Counted from the stretch's first letter, positions 12,130 through 24,000 are shown. The stretch is DNA of 64,000 bases from Plectrocnemia conspersa (GCA_009617715.1 VTFK01000016.1:806001-870000), one strand, 5' to 3'. Notes: generated by a model from the sequence alone, not told the origin. A program made the numbers and translations.

Positions 12130-13020
12130 TATGCTAAAATATATTTATTAGCCGTTGATAATACAAAGCCTTCGCAAATTTGGACTATTGGTTAAAAAAA
12201 AAATATGTTGGGAAAAATATATATTACTCAGAAAAAATCCTAATATATATAAAAAAAATAGTTAAACTAAAATGCGATTATTAGGATGAAAACAAATAAA
12301 TTTTATCAGAATGATAAATTAAAAGCTTAAATTATCAATCAAAGAAAATATATGTCAACAGAGAGAAAAGAACATTAACATTTAACAATCGATCGCTTAC
12401 ACACATAGTTTAGATTTTTACTACTGGTCGATTAGCAAGTTGTTTATATTTCATTGGCCGATCCAAAGAGACATGCATTTAAAATGCAATATATATATAT
12501 ATATATATTATTTGTTAATTATGCTAAGCAGTAATCACAATTATGACATAATAAAAAAACATTTTTAAATTAATTGAAGAACCTATAAAACCTATTATAT
12601 ATTTATACAGTTAGTTCAAAACATGTAAAAGCTAAAGAGCGTTACACCAATGCAAACAAATATACATAAATAAATATTTTTAATACAACCAATATTTCTA
12701 GATCACAATGCATCCAGCAACTGTGAGTACCTGGATGATAACAAATCAAAACTATTCAAAGTACAGCAATGCTTATTAAGTAATTGAAAAAATAGGAATT
12801 AATAATAATTATGTTTTTTTATGTATGAGTGTCTAAGAATTGTTTTTAGATATCATATAAGTAACATCATTATATATATATAATTACACAACTTATCGAA
12901 TTATCGTGCGTAGAAAAATTTATTTTGATATTTATTAGGTATTTTTGTTTGTTTCTGAACTAGAACTAGAAGGGCAAAAGACTGGATCTGTTTTTCAAAT
13001 AATATTTAAGCTCAAATTCA
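12130..13020. other. AT-rich stretch with (TA)n microsatellite
   Basis: Includes a TA dinucleotide run near 12489-12509. No coding signal was seen. Confidence 0.6.
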
Positions 13021-13093
13021 GCTCGATTTTAACAACTGTACCACTTCGCTTCCGACTTATCAAATAAACCACAGATCAGCCAAACTGACACTA

Positions 13094-13109
13094 AGCGGAG
13101 CTACGCCGA
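13094..13109 (+). repeat. Dispersed 16-mer AGCGGAGCTACGCCGA (copy 2)
   Basis: Exact match to 11042-11057. The surrounding 12960-13140 region is slightly richer in G+C than its flanks and may be the remainder of the same short element. Confidence 0.5.
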
Positions 13110-13149
13110 TCATCAACCGAAACTATTTAAAAGCAAACTAGCGATATAT

Positions 13150-14160
13150 ATATATTACACTATACATTTGTCTCTACCAAAATAAAAAAAGATAATTTTT
13201 ATATAAAATTTTTAACTTAATAAAAAGTAAATTAGATTTTATCTTAATGTCTATAGCATTATAAACATCTACTATTTTAAACATAAATTTTCCGATTGTT
13301 TTTAATTTAATTAAAAAATTGTTATACTAGTTGGTTCTTAGGCTTTAAACATACATCTTGTATTGATATATCCTAAATTTTATATTGTTCCTATACAATT
13401 CCTAAGATAAGTTTTTACTTTTTTAATAAATATTAATACTTAGTTACCGTTTCATAAAATATTTTTTTTTATAAAAAATATAAATAAAAGATTCCCTGCA
13501 ATTTTTTTTCACTTCTGCTTAAAAAATACACAGAAGTCTTTTTAGTTTTTTTTTATAATTTGTTTAAAAGACAATGAAATAAAGTTTGCTTTAACATTAA
13601 ATATAAATATTAATTATATTGAATATTAAATTGTATATATTAATTATCTAAAATATAAATATATTTCATCTATAATTTTAATTTTTGTTGTTATAATTAT
13701 TTCTTACGTTTTAGCTTATAATTTATATGCATTATTTCACTATAAATTAATTCAATTACACTTTTCTGCTACAAAGTTTTAATAACCCCATCTATATGTT
13801 AAGTTAAGCTTTGAAGTATGTAAAATATTCATTAAATTGTGCTTAGTATTAAAATGTTTTATTTTTAAATACTGTGTTGAGGAAAAAAATATATATTTAA
13901 AGTTTACTTCACAAATATAAATTAGAAAAATCAAATCCTCATAGCGAAGACAATGCTAAAGTAAACTGTAATTACGACGATGTAAAAAGCTGGTAATTTG
14001 ATTAGAAACTAAAAACATACTAATAAAAATATAGACAGCATTAAATTTTTAACAAATATAAAATATATAAAAATTAAATAAAAATTAAATGTATTTTAAA
14101 AACATTTTACTATGTATCGTTTGTAAAAATCATTTATCTTTTAATGTAATTTAAAAATAT
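13150..14160. other. AT-rich noncoding desert
   Basis: No supportable feature was seen. Confidence 0.6.
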
Positions 14161-14171
14161 TTTGTGGCAAC

Positions 14172-14808
14172 TAGGGATTCCAATCCCGGGCCAAAATTTT
14201 GATCCCGGGATTTCGGTATTGCAATTAGTCGATCCCGGGATCCCGGGACCAGTCCCGGGATAATTTTCATGTTATTTTATCGATAAAAATAATTTAAAAT
14301 GAATAATACAATATATTTTTACGTCTGTTTTTTATAACGTACAATGTATAAAGTACGTATAATTTTAGTCTTGGCTTAAAATAGAAAATAATATAATAAA
14401 AATAAAAAAGGGAAGGTCTTATATATTTATTTGAAAAGAAAAAAATGAACTTTTGACAATGTATGTACATATGTACATTCATAGACACAATTAATTGAAA
14501 ACATTATTTTGAATAAAACTCACGAAGTAACATCAAAGCATCAAGTGTTTTATCATCTAGCCTTGATCTGATTTTGGTTTCTAAGCAGCCTGCTGCTAAA
14601 AAAGCACGTTCAGACTCACAGCCTCAAAGATTCACAGATGACACGTGCAACTCGCGCAAGTTTGTACACGAAATATAACGATGTTGTCAATAATAACTCG
14701 ATTGTGCTTGATAAATCAATCAATCCGAAAAATTCGGGATTATATTTTATAATCCCGGGATTTATCGGGTATTGAAAATCGTTCGGGATCCCGGGATTGG
14801 AATCCCTA
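14172..14808 (-). mobile_element. hAT-superfamily nonautonomous transposon, 637 bp
   Basis: Terminal inverted repeats of 19 bp are perfect: TAGGGATTCCAATCCCGGG at 14172-14190 and its exact complement at 14790-14808. The flanks carry a perfect 8-bp direct repeat GTGGCAAC (14164-14171 and 14809-14816). An 8-bp target duplication is diagnostic of the hAT superfamily. Subterminal regions are packed with CCCGGGATCCCGGGA-type motifs (for example about 14201-14260), likely transposase binding sites. The interior holds a relic of the transposase C-terminus on the minus strand. The element is too short to encode a transposase, so it is nonautonomous, probably an internal deletion of an autonomous relative. 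The perfect termini and target duplication imply insertion more recent than most repeats here. Confidence 0.93.
14504..14626 (-). pseudogene. hAT transposase C-terminal dimerisation domain relic
   Basis: Reading the minus strand, the frame gives CESERAFLAAG, then RSRLDDKTLDALMLLREFY and a stop at 14504-14506. This matches the signature of the hAT C-terminal dimerisation region (family pattern ESERxFSxAG ... RxRLxxxxxxxLxxLR). Upstream in the same frame a TGA interrupts the reading, and the rest of the protein (zinc finger, RNase H-like catalytic core) is absent. The fragment sits inside the 637-bp element whose inverted repeats bound it, so the parent hAT was transcribed from the right end toward the left. 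Confidence 0.85.
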
Positions 14809-14816
14809 GTGGCAAC

Positions 14817-16000
14817 CCTTTTTAAAAATACAATATCAAAAATAGGAAAATCAGGTATAGGTATATGGTCTTAGAATATATTATAAATCATTGGTTTTAT
14901 AATTAATAAATAGTAAATTAAAAAAAAACATATAATGCACAAAATATTAGATAAAATTTAATTTAGTTAATTTTTAATTTAAATTAGTTTTAGAGTCAAT
15001 CGTGCTATGTAGTATTTTATTTTTTTACATTCTAATATTTTTATTAAAAATTCCCCCTTAAAAATACAATATAAATAAGTTACCAAGTTAACAATTTTAA
15101 GAAAATAGCATGTCATATGAATTTTTAATAAAAACAATTGCTAATAACCGTCACTTAAAATATTTTGGAATTGGTATGTGATTCATTATATATCCAAAAA
15201 TTTCAATGACGGTTTTAAGAAATTCGACCGGGAAATTACGATATCAAGAAATGTTCTGGACGTAGGAGATCAGAAAGATATTTATGATGCCTAATTCTTC
15301 TAGTTGACAAACTAAACAGGTATGATTGATTAGTGCATAGATACATTTAAAGGATTGGGAAAGCTTGGAGAGAATATGTATGAGCTTCGTAAAATACAGT
15401 GGCTATCGAAATATTTGGAATCAAACCCTCCAATACTCAATGCTAATAAAATTATAAAACTTATTGAAACATAGATGAAGGTAATTTATAGAAAATCAAT
15501 TCATATTTTGTATCATAATAATAAATAAAAAAAAACATTAAAAAAAAAGATTTTTTTTAGTTGCATTAACAAATTAAAAAATTAAATAATCACAAAACGA
15601 ATAACGATTCGTTTTGTGATTACTTAATATCGTAATAAATTTTAAAATTTTTTTTAGTAAAAGTAACAGTTTCAAAAACACAATATTTTTACAAATTATG
15701 CCTTACACAAAAATTAGCATTGATTTTAAATGTATTTTTATGAAAAAATTGTCGTTTAATACTATTTTTATATAGAAGAAAAATGACGACAAAAATGTAA
15801 TTTAAAATTGAATAAGACACACAACTTTATAAAAATCTTTTTAAAATATAAAAAAATCCTTATTAATACTGTTGATATATAATCCTTAAATAAATTTTAA
15901 ATACGGGCTGTCTTTAAGCTGCTTTATTTATAATAAAACAGTATTTGTATTATACCAACATTTTAAATAAAAAAATATTAACTATGAAATGTTTTAAAAG
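14817..16000. other. AT-rich noncoding stretch
   Basis: AT-rich apart from the palindrome at 15581-15628 (separate entry). Bases 15180-15480 are slightly more complex but hold no usable frame. Confidence 0.55.
15581..15628. repeat. 22-bp near-perfect inverted repeat
   Basis: The core AATCACAAAACGAAT (15588-15602), loop AACG, and the exact complement 15607-15621 form a 15-bp perfect stem. It extends outward to 22 bp per arm with one mismatch. Possible tiny foldback element or relic of terminal repeats. Confidence 0.7.
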
Positions 16001-16129
16001 AGTCAATTGCTTTAGAGATCTCAAAATAACAGTTCCAAGGCGACTCGTTTGTATCTTTTTCTATAAATACACTAGCAAGTAATAGTAAACCTAAAAATAT
16101 AAAATTAAATTATAGAGATAGAGTTTCTG

Positions 16130-16485
16130 CCAGATTTTTATAGAGAGCTCGCTCGAGATCCGCGACAAATATCAACTACACCACTTAAGGTTGTTAAGTA
16201 CGCGTCGCTCTATCGAAACGCGAAATACTGCAAATTTCAGAGACGAGTATAAAAGGGCCATTTGTCAGCTAGAGCGACGATTCAATTTGGAGCGTTTTTC
16301 CTTCGCCAATGAAATAAAAGGGGCCGCGCGACCTTTCACAGGGTTCCCAAGAATCCTGACAAATTTTCAGAACACCCTATTTGATTGAGGAAAATTGGCC
16401 TGAACGGGCCCTTGTCTAAAATACAAATTACCTCTTTAAGAAGCCAATTCCCCAGGGGAATCACACGCAATAAACGTTGGTATTG
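16130..16485. promoter_or_regulatory. Higher-G+C noncoding island
   Basis: About 350 bases with abundant CG dinucleotides and no internal repeats. The 65-codon + strand frame (16191-16388) is Arg-rich but has no recognised domain. Its likely cause is the lower stop density of GC-richer DNA. A TATAAAAG hexamer context occurs at about 16248, so a promoter cannot be excluded. Conserved regulatory element is the leading idea. Confidence 0.3.
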
Positions 16486-16849
16486 TCATAATCTATTATC
16501 GTATGTAACAAAACTTCCGATTATCAAATCCAATAATAATTAAATAATAAAAAAACTTCAATTGCCTATGCTTTTAAATAAATCGAGTGCTACTAATAGC
16601 AATATTTTAATATTTAAATACAAGTATTATTATTTTTTTAAAGCATAAACTGTATTAAATATAATACAAAATTAAGACCGTTATTTCCGGAAAACAATTA
16701 AAGTCATTGTACATTGATTTATCATTTAAATACAATATACCTTTTATTAAAAGCATTTACATTGTTTTAATGCATTTTATATATATTATTTATATAAAGA
16801 CCTTCCAGGATATATATTCCAAAAAATGTGTATCAAACTATATACATGA

Positions 16850-17060
16850 GATTAAAAATGCTCGAGTATTTTGGTAATTAATTATTGAGGGAATTTGTAT
16901 CGAAATATTTCATACGCATAATTCATATGAGACTATAGAATGTGTGAAGCTCACCATAATGGTACAATAGCGTTTGTTCAAGTAATTCCACTTCGAGGTA
17001 TTAACGACTATCGTTTTGTTTCCAACGTAATCTCGATAACAATGGTTACAAATATTTGAT
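16850..17060. promoter_or_regulatory. Small island with homeodomain-type TAAT cores
   Basis: Contains GGTAATTAATTATTG (about 16874), CATAATTCATATG and CAAGTAATTCCACTTCG. Several TAAT cores occur in mixed-composition DNA, unlike the simple A/T runs around it. Possible enhancer; support is weak. Confidence 0.22.
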
Positions 17061-17165
17061 ATAAGCACATTTTATTGGTTACACAATATTGTACAACACA
17101 ATGTTTAAAAAATAATGAAAACTTGATATTGATTTCCTGCATTTTAAAATAAATAACTAATTAAA

Positions 17166-17204
17166 TAAAAAAGTTGGACACTGTCATCACCAACTTTTAT
17201 TTCA
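17166..17204. repeat. Short inverted repeat around CCAACTTTT
   Basis: AAAAGTTGG (about 17169-17177) is complemented by CCAACTTTT (17190-17198) across a 12-base loop, with partial extension in AT. Borderline significance in AT-rich DNA. Confidence 0.4.
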
Positions 17205-20200
17205 TATAAAATTTAATTTGATACATACAAAAAATTACCTAATTTTTTTTTTCCCCTATATTTCTAAAATATGTTTTGTTATATTGCAATTTTTTTTTAA
17301 AGATATTTCATGCTAATGTAATTTTTTTTTAAAAATTAGTTTAAGATTAATTAAAAATACTAAATTATAAAATATGTATAGTTAATATTAGTATTATTGT
17401 GCTATTTCATAGGTGCAGAATTAATAAATATAAAAAAATAGTAGATATAACATAGGTAATGTAATATCTACGTAATGTATTTTATCATCCTTGTCAAAAA
17501 AAAATTATTTGCACTGTGATACAAAATGCAAGTATTCGTCTAAAATTTATTTTTATGCCAGTCTTAAAATATATTATATTTGTCTGACGCTTTTACGTAT
17601 TTTATAATACTTTTCCGATGCTTATATATATTTATACATTTTTTTGCTTCGCTTAAGCTATATATAAACGATGAATTTATAATGGTTCAGATAATAGCAA
17701 GATATGACGTTAAATACGTTAAACCAGAGAGTTAAGACATTTTAATGCATTATTAAAAAACCATATTAAAAAAATTCAGATCAACTAATAAATAAAGCTA
17801 CAGGAAAACGTTATGAAAATTAGAAACCTTAACATTAAATTAATATGTTTTATATAAAATACTTAATTAAATAGTATTAAATAGAGTAGGTGTATATTAG
17901 TAGTAATTGCAAAGAATAAACTAAAAAAAATTGACATATTTTTAACATTAATTGAAAAAATCGTAAAATAAAATATATTCTGTCAGATAAGCAATGTGAT
18001 TAAAAACTTTGATTTTATTACAAAAGAGCAAAGTCATATTTATAACAATAAAGCATAGTTTTAACTAATTTTTATTACAACATTTATATCTGCATACAAT
18101 ATATAACCAGAGAAAATTGCAAGACAAATAATGTAATGGGCTCATATTTTTAATTCTTTTAATTATATATAATACATTCTTAATATTATTGAAATATTTA
18201 TACATTAAGTTAAGATATACTAAATCATCTCAGATTATATTTTTTTAAAGTTTCACGATAAACGAAATACAGAAGAAGAATTACACAATAAGAAAATACT
18301 GAGTCTCATGTATTAAAGTTGATATTTTATATATCGACCTTCAATTTCATAAAAGAAAAAAAATATACAATAAAAGTTGTGGTATAAACAAGAATTTAAC
18401 ACATGAAAGAATAATACTATTTCCTAAAAAATATTGATATAAAGTATATTAAAAGTTATTTTTTAGTGTTTATAAAAGTGAATCTGATTAAAAATAAAAA
18501 TGTTGCTACATTTTGTCTTTTAATAGTTTAAAGAAAAAATGTCTACAAAAAACAATTTAATTATAGGTTTACTAATTTGATTCAAAAGAAAATAAAGTCG
18601 AAGAAACACCGAAATAAAGTCAAAGCATTCGACTTTTATTTTTATACTGCATAAAGGATCCCAAAAACATGTTTAATTAAAATAAACATTTTTGTGTAGT
18701 ACAAATATATATTTTATCAAAATAATTAAGTGTAGTAATTTAATACAGCTGGTTTTCAAAGAATATTGTATACATAAATATGTAAATATAATATATGCAA
18801 ATATACATACATATGTACAAAAATATGTATGGATTCTTAATTTACCTTACCGGAATTATATGCGTACAAATTATTTACCTTTGCAATTCAGGTACTACAC
18901 AACTTAAAGTATTAGCATAAATTTGTATATACAAATTAAATAGTTATAAATTAATTTCTGTGAGAAATAAGGTTTTTAAAAAATATATAAACGTGGCTCG
19001 AAAACTTTAAAGTTTTGTTATAAATTAAAAGATTAAATTCAATTTATTAATGTAAAAATCCAGGGAAAATGTTTGACCTTTGTAATGCGAAAAATTTAGG
19101 CCGTTGCGTAAATGGTTGATAAGAAATTCATTCTTTAAAAATTTTAGAGAAAAATACAAAAGACTAACTAAATAAAAAATATGTTAAGAATTTCGCAAAG
19201 TTCAGATGAAAAAAATATATTGAAGAGCCCCGAAAATTGAATATCGGAATTTAATGCTTAACTCCAAATACGGAATTTTTGTTATACATTTTTAACATTC
19301 CATATAAAATATAGTAAATTAATGAATTTAACTATACATAATTCAATTACACTAATGTATATTAAATAGCATAAATAAATTATGGTTATTAAAAAGCTCC
19401 TTTGAATTACTTATTAACTTGCATGAAGAATCGTATATGTATGTACATTAATTAAGCAGAAATATCTTCTGACACTTATGTATAGATATGTTTGAAATGT
19501 TAAATTTAACTTTATTAGTTATACATGAAAATTATAATTCGTATGAAATACTAAACTTTATATTAATAAGTAAAATACTTGAAGATAAATAAATATATTA
19601 TATTTTAACTTTATTATAAAATAATTTTGCATACAAATAATTTTTATTAGATCAATTTAAAAATTTGTTTAGATTAAATTTATAACATTAATTTTTATTT
19701 AAAAAAAAAATACTGTTACAATCATGCATAATAATTTATTTAATATATTTACTCAAAATCCTTAAAAGCAGTGACTACGACATACATATGTATATTTTAT
19801 AGCACTATAAAACGCTTAAGCATATCTCGCTTTAGATTCCTATATTTTGATATAAAGATTTATATTTTAGATAAATAGGTGGGATTATAGATTACTTATT
19901 TAGATAATTAATATTAAATTTTTCCAAAAAAAAAATCGTGTTATTTGCGTTAAATAAATATATATTGTATATTATAATATACCTTATAATGATTGAACTA
20001 GTTAGAACGAAAGATAAATATATATTTAATTTTCTTTAAATATTAAAAATATTTGTGTGATTTAATTTACCATGTAAGTTAATAATATTTTAATTATACT
20101 TTAAAAAAAAGAATTGCCATAAAAATATATTAACTTCATTTATATGCTAAATTACACACCGATATCAGCTCGGACAATTATTGCTAAGATAAATAATAGT

Positions 20201-20495
20201 AATTTATTGCCACACGCTATTTTTTTTTAATTATTAACTTACACACAAAACGTATAGTTTAGAATGCAAATTTCATTAAACTATTTATATTACAGAACCT
20301 ATTACTACAGTTTGAATAATTTGTAATATAACTCAATATTAATTATTTTTAAAAACGAGTAGTAACGATGATATTTGAATATTTGTTTATAATAAATGAA
20401 TGTTACAAATAAATGAAAATAAAATATTATATTTTATAATATATTATTTATTCTTTTTGGCAAAATTCCTATCGTTTTAATATATTTTAATACAG
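17205..20495. other. Longest AT-rich desert of the window
   Basis: About 3.3 kb of AT-dominated sequence with tacatatgtac simple repeats (about 18800-18830 and 19437-19445). Near 18595-18645 AAATAAAGTCGAA is followed by a second AAATAAAGTC and by TTCGACTTTTATTT, giving a small inverted plus direct repeat. The 71-codon frame at 18692-18907 is not credible. No gene was seen. Confidence 0.65.
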
Positions 20496-20740
20496 AAATC
20501 AGACTAGTTATCCTTTGTACACGATACAGTAATTATTTACCGCATTATTTCTATCCCAAAAATCGATTCAAGCTGGCAAAGACATCTATTGATACGATAA
20601 TAATATTGAAAATAAATTAAAACCTATGGCTTTGATTAACCTGCTTGTTTTTTCGATACAGTGATAAATTAAATTCAAACTATAAATATATTAAAAATAT
20701 TTTATGCTCTTATTTGTAAATCAAAACATTACCGGTTCCA

Positions 20741-21070
20741 TATAAAACAGCTCCACAATCCAAACCAAATCACAGGTGAATATCACGCACTGTCAATACT
20801 AATCTGACACCAATCGAACAACAGTTAAACTTCACTGAACCGAGTTAAGAGTTGTGAGTGAACTCGAAACGTCGCGGTACGCGTGGCGCTCGCTCGGCGT
20901 CCGCCAGGCGACTGTCGCTCCTCGAGAGCCTTCGGTCGAGGGATGCTGCCTCCCGGGAAATCGGAAAAAACTCGCTCGTTTCCAATTCAAAGATACGTTC
21001 TTATCGACTGTCGTCGAGGATATTTTCACTTGTGGAGGCGATTCGTTTTGGATTTCGTAGGTTAAAAAGT
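20741..21070 (+). promoter_or_regulatory. Candidate promoter and first (noncoding) exon
   Basis: TATAAAAC at 20741-20748 is followed about 30 bases later by ATCACAG (possible initiator). An 80-base leader comes next, then TTGTGAGTG, where GTGAGT (20854-20859) fits a strong 5' splice site. The following 200 bases are the most CG-rich of this region (CGTCGCGGTACGCG, GGCGCTCGCTCGGCG). All three + frames and one minus frame stay open for 60-79 codons, which is expected from low stop density and argues against any single coding frame. Together this resembles an insect 5'-UTR exon or core promoter. RNA evidence is absent, and an alternative is a CpG-rich enhancer. Confidence 0.35.
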
Positions 21071-21229
21071 AAACTAAAAAATTGGATTATGTATTGACTG
21101 AATTATATTTACATACAACTAGAAAATAAAATGTTTATCTAAATCACTGATTTTTATTTTATTTTATATGAGCTTTTTTGATTTTTTTTATATAAATAGT
21201 CGGATTTTTATATATTACTTGGTTGTATG

Positions 21230-21620
21230 CATGTACTGTTATGCAATGAAATTTATTTTTCTGAGTTTCTTCTCAATATCTAGACGAATTCGCCACATTT
21301 ATCACTATTTCAGAAATCAAGTTTACCACGATCGCGAAAAAATTTCCGCCGCAAATCCAGGATAAGGATAATTGGAGACAGTGTTATATATTTTTTTATC
21401 TCTCTCTTTCGCGACGTCTCCTGATTTACAACGTCATTGGAGTTTTTACTATACCCTATTTTTTCTCTTCGCGCATATGCTTTATCGTGAACTGAGAGAC
21501 GAAACAGAAAGGGTTATAAATATGAGCGACGTTTTAAAAATTGATGTTTGCCATTTCAATCGAACGAGTCTACTTTCTCCATTTACGAATCAAAACGGCA
21601 ACAAATAAATATTTTACAGA
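21230..21620. promoter_or_regulatory. Second part of the 21-kb island, with GAGA tract
   Basis: Mixed-composition DNA with TCTCTCTCTTTCGCGACGTC near 21399-21418 and AATTCGCCACATTTATCAC near 21288. Two + frames (65 and 78 codons) have no domain. With 20741-21070 it forms one of the densest complex regions of the window, separated only by a short AT stretch. Confidence 0.28.
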
Positions 21621-22030
21621 CGAAAATTCGTGATGAATTGATTATTTTATTTTTAAGAGAAACAGCGCTTTTTTATTTAACAAGCTAAATTTTATGATTT
21701 TTATTTAATGCAGAATATTACAAATCATAATAATAAATATAAGTACAACATAAAAAAGTCTATTTAAAAAATATAATTTAAAAAAATATTATGTATATTA
21801 TCTAGGATGAAAAATATGTTATGTATAAATACAACAAAAAAAAAATTATAATTGTAAGTCACCCAATATTATTAAATATGATTAATAAACGATGTTGCTA
21901 AATTTACAAAATATGGCAATAAGAGTAGTTTTAAATAATTAAATATTAACTAGTTGTCAAGGTATGATTGCTAAATTGGAACAATTAAATATTAAAAAAA
22001 ATATTGAAGATTAATGTTTTAGTATGTATA
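21620..22030. other. AT-rich noncoding stretch
   Basis: No supportable feature was seen. Confidence 0.6.
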
Positions 22031-22039
22031 TATCAGTAC

Positions 22040-22195
22040 CGTGCTGTCCATACATGCGGTAGATTCAAAACGTCAACCGCATGTACGGTTGATGGCGACC
22101 GACTCAGCCGGTACACGTGCTCGTATTTATAGTCGCTCGCCATCAACCGTGCATGCGGTTGACGTTTTGAATCTACCGCATGTATGAACGGCACG
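22040..22195. mobile_element. Foldback MITE, 156 bp with 59-bp arms
   Basis: The left arm 22040-22098 and right arm 22137-22195 are reverse complements over 59 bases with three mismatches; a 38-base spacer separates them. Each arm contains CATGCGGT and its complement ACCGCATG (22053, 22076, 22152, 22175), so smaller palindromes are nested inside the large one. The arms start CGTGCYGT. GTAC occurs just outside both ends (22036-22039 and 22202-22205), but the right copy is 6 bases away, so a clean target duplication is not shown. The sequence is much richer in G+C than its surroundings, which supports arrival by transposition. Superfamily unknown. Confidence 0.88.
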
Positions 22196-22339
22196 CCATT
22201 GGTACATATATATATATAAGCTAAAAAAGAATATGTTATTAGAGTGTTTAATTAAATATTATTATGAAAAAAAATTGTTCATAGATTTTTTACTAGAAAT
22301 AAAGACAGCTTAAGGATAATTAGCTATAAAAAAACGGGT

Positions 22340-22760
22340 AGATGTAAATCTGTATAATTATATTCCGCAATGACAATCCGCAAAAATAAAGATATAGTGC
22401 GGTAAGCGTCACATCTTACACTTATTATCTAAAACACAGACGCTGGAACTAGCGCAACGATACTGTAGGAGCTTACAATCAGTTACTGTGATGGTACATA
22501 TCTATTATTTTTTTAATTATGTGCGAAGTGGGCCGAAATATTCATTTTTATAACCGGATGTGACACAGATAAAAACCTTGAAATGAGCATTGCCGTTTTA
22601 ACATCAAAAACGAGAATGTATCGCTTGTTCCTTGCATTTACAAAAAAATGCCGATGCACAAAGTGTTAATGTATCAGTTAACAGCAAACTGTCTTTGGAT
22701 TCGCTGCACTCCTAATTTTTCATTGTGACTTTTTAAAAATTGAAAATGAACTGCCAATCT
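22340..22760. promoter_or_regulatory. Noncoding island of moderate complexity
   Basis: Unique-looking DNA without open frames. It includes CAGACGCTGGAACTAGCGCAACG (about 22438) and GAAGTGGGCCGAAATATTC (about 22525). Candidate conserved element on composition alone. Confidence 0.2.
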
Positions 22761-23465
22761 TATTTATTTGTTGGAACGAAACCAAAGAAAACGAAATAAA
22801 AAAAATATAATTTTTACTTGCAGCTTAACCGTGATTTTATTTTTAATTTATTTTTTTTAAATACTTTTATTTGCATTTTAAAAGATGTATATTTTCAATG
22901 TCCATTTTTTGTATTTATAATATATATTCTATCTAGGTAATTTTATTTCTATTATATGTATGTAATTTATATTACTATATAACAATGAATTATTCACCTT
23001 CAAGGTCACTCAAATGCTCTGTGATATAGGATGGTTTTGGTGATTTCGTTTGGCGCATTTACAAAAGATCGCTTGTAAAAAAAATAGCTGAATCAATATA
23101 TAAAAAATTGTGAAACATAATAAATTAATCGAGTAATCGCTTACTTAAACATTTTTTGCCGAAAAAAACACTTTTGAAACGCTGTAAATAGTCCAGATAC
23201 CAGAGAGCAAGTATAAAATATAAATAGTATTATGCGCAGGATACTAAACAAATTGAAGTAATAGTACGTATTAACTATTAGGTGGTTCGTAAAATATTTA
23301 TAGTTATCAACGTAGTTGTTTTGTAATATGATCTCTTTTTCATTATTGTGAAAAATACTGTGTGTGAAAAAATGCCATCTCAACTATATAAATTTATGTA
23401 GGTGGTTAAAATCTTTCCAAAAACGATAGCAGTAAACCATTTTTTCGAATTCATAGTAAAAAAAA
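22760..23465. other. AT-rich noncoding stretch
   Basis: Mostly AT-rich. The 80-codon minus-strand frame (23141-23383) is Phe/Ile/Tyr-rich and not credible as a gene. Confidence 0.55.
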
Positions 23466-23469
23466 TTTT

Positions 23470-24000
23470 TGCCACTCGTGACGTATTAATTATGTCCTTC
23501 GTTAAATGTCATATCCAGCGTCGTAAACATGTCATACGGTTATGCTTCCCAAGTAATTAGAATTTCTGAGATGACGCGCATACATCTCAGAAGATCGTCA
23601 CACATTATATAAATCACGCGTTAATTGCTTAATTGGCCGAGACGTGCTTAAACTCAAGATCTACGCACACTATCGTACATTTACTAAGTATTAGTACCTA
23701 GTATAATGCTAAATAGACATAATGACCCTTTGTGTGTTTTTCCGTTCGACATCATCCGAAACTATTTAAGCGAATTTAAGGGTTTACACTTTCCAAACAA
23801 ATATTTAAACTTGCGATAATGCTTCAGTCAGTTGGAATTATGCAAAGTTTGTTTCGAAATCGATTTGTTTGCGATAAATTGTTGTATGAAATAATTTGCA
23901 ATTTAAACTTTAGATTTCTTGGATTGTGTTATTTATTTAATAAAACGTGTTTAAGCCTTGGTTTTCAATGTAGAGTTGAATGAATTGAAAGTTTTGAATT
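23470..24000. promoter_or_regulatory. Candidate enhancer island with TAATT cores and a palindrome
   Basis: About 530 bases of higher-complexity DNA with repeated homeodomain-type cores (TATTAATTATG, AAGTAATTAGAAT, GCGTTAATTGCTTAATTGG). A perfect palindrome lies at 23564-23592. No frame is worth calling. The density of TAATT cores in non-simple sequence is compatible with a developmental enhancer. Confidence 0.3.
23564..23592. repeat. Perfect 10-bp inverted repeat, 9-nt loop
   Basis: TTCTGAGATG (23564-23573), loop ACGCGCATA, CATCTCAGAA (23583-23592). It lies inside the enhancer-like island. It could be a dimeric factor site or a small hairpin. Confidence 0.6.

Noticed and set aside
12489..12509. 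(TA)n runs as possible origins or functional sites
   Set aside because: Ordinary microsatellites in an AT-rich genome; similar runs at 22206, 31838 and 49262.
14294..14488. 64-codon minus frame inside the hAT element
   Set aside because: It is not in the transposase relic frame and has an AT-driven Tyr/Phe/Ile composition.
22036..22205. GTAC as target duplication of the 22-kb foldback
   Set aside because: The right copy is six bases away from the arm end, so it is not a clean flanking duplication.
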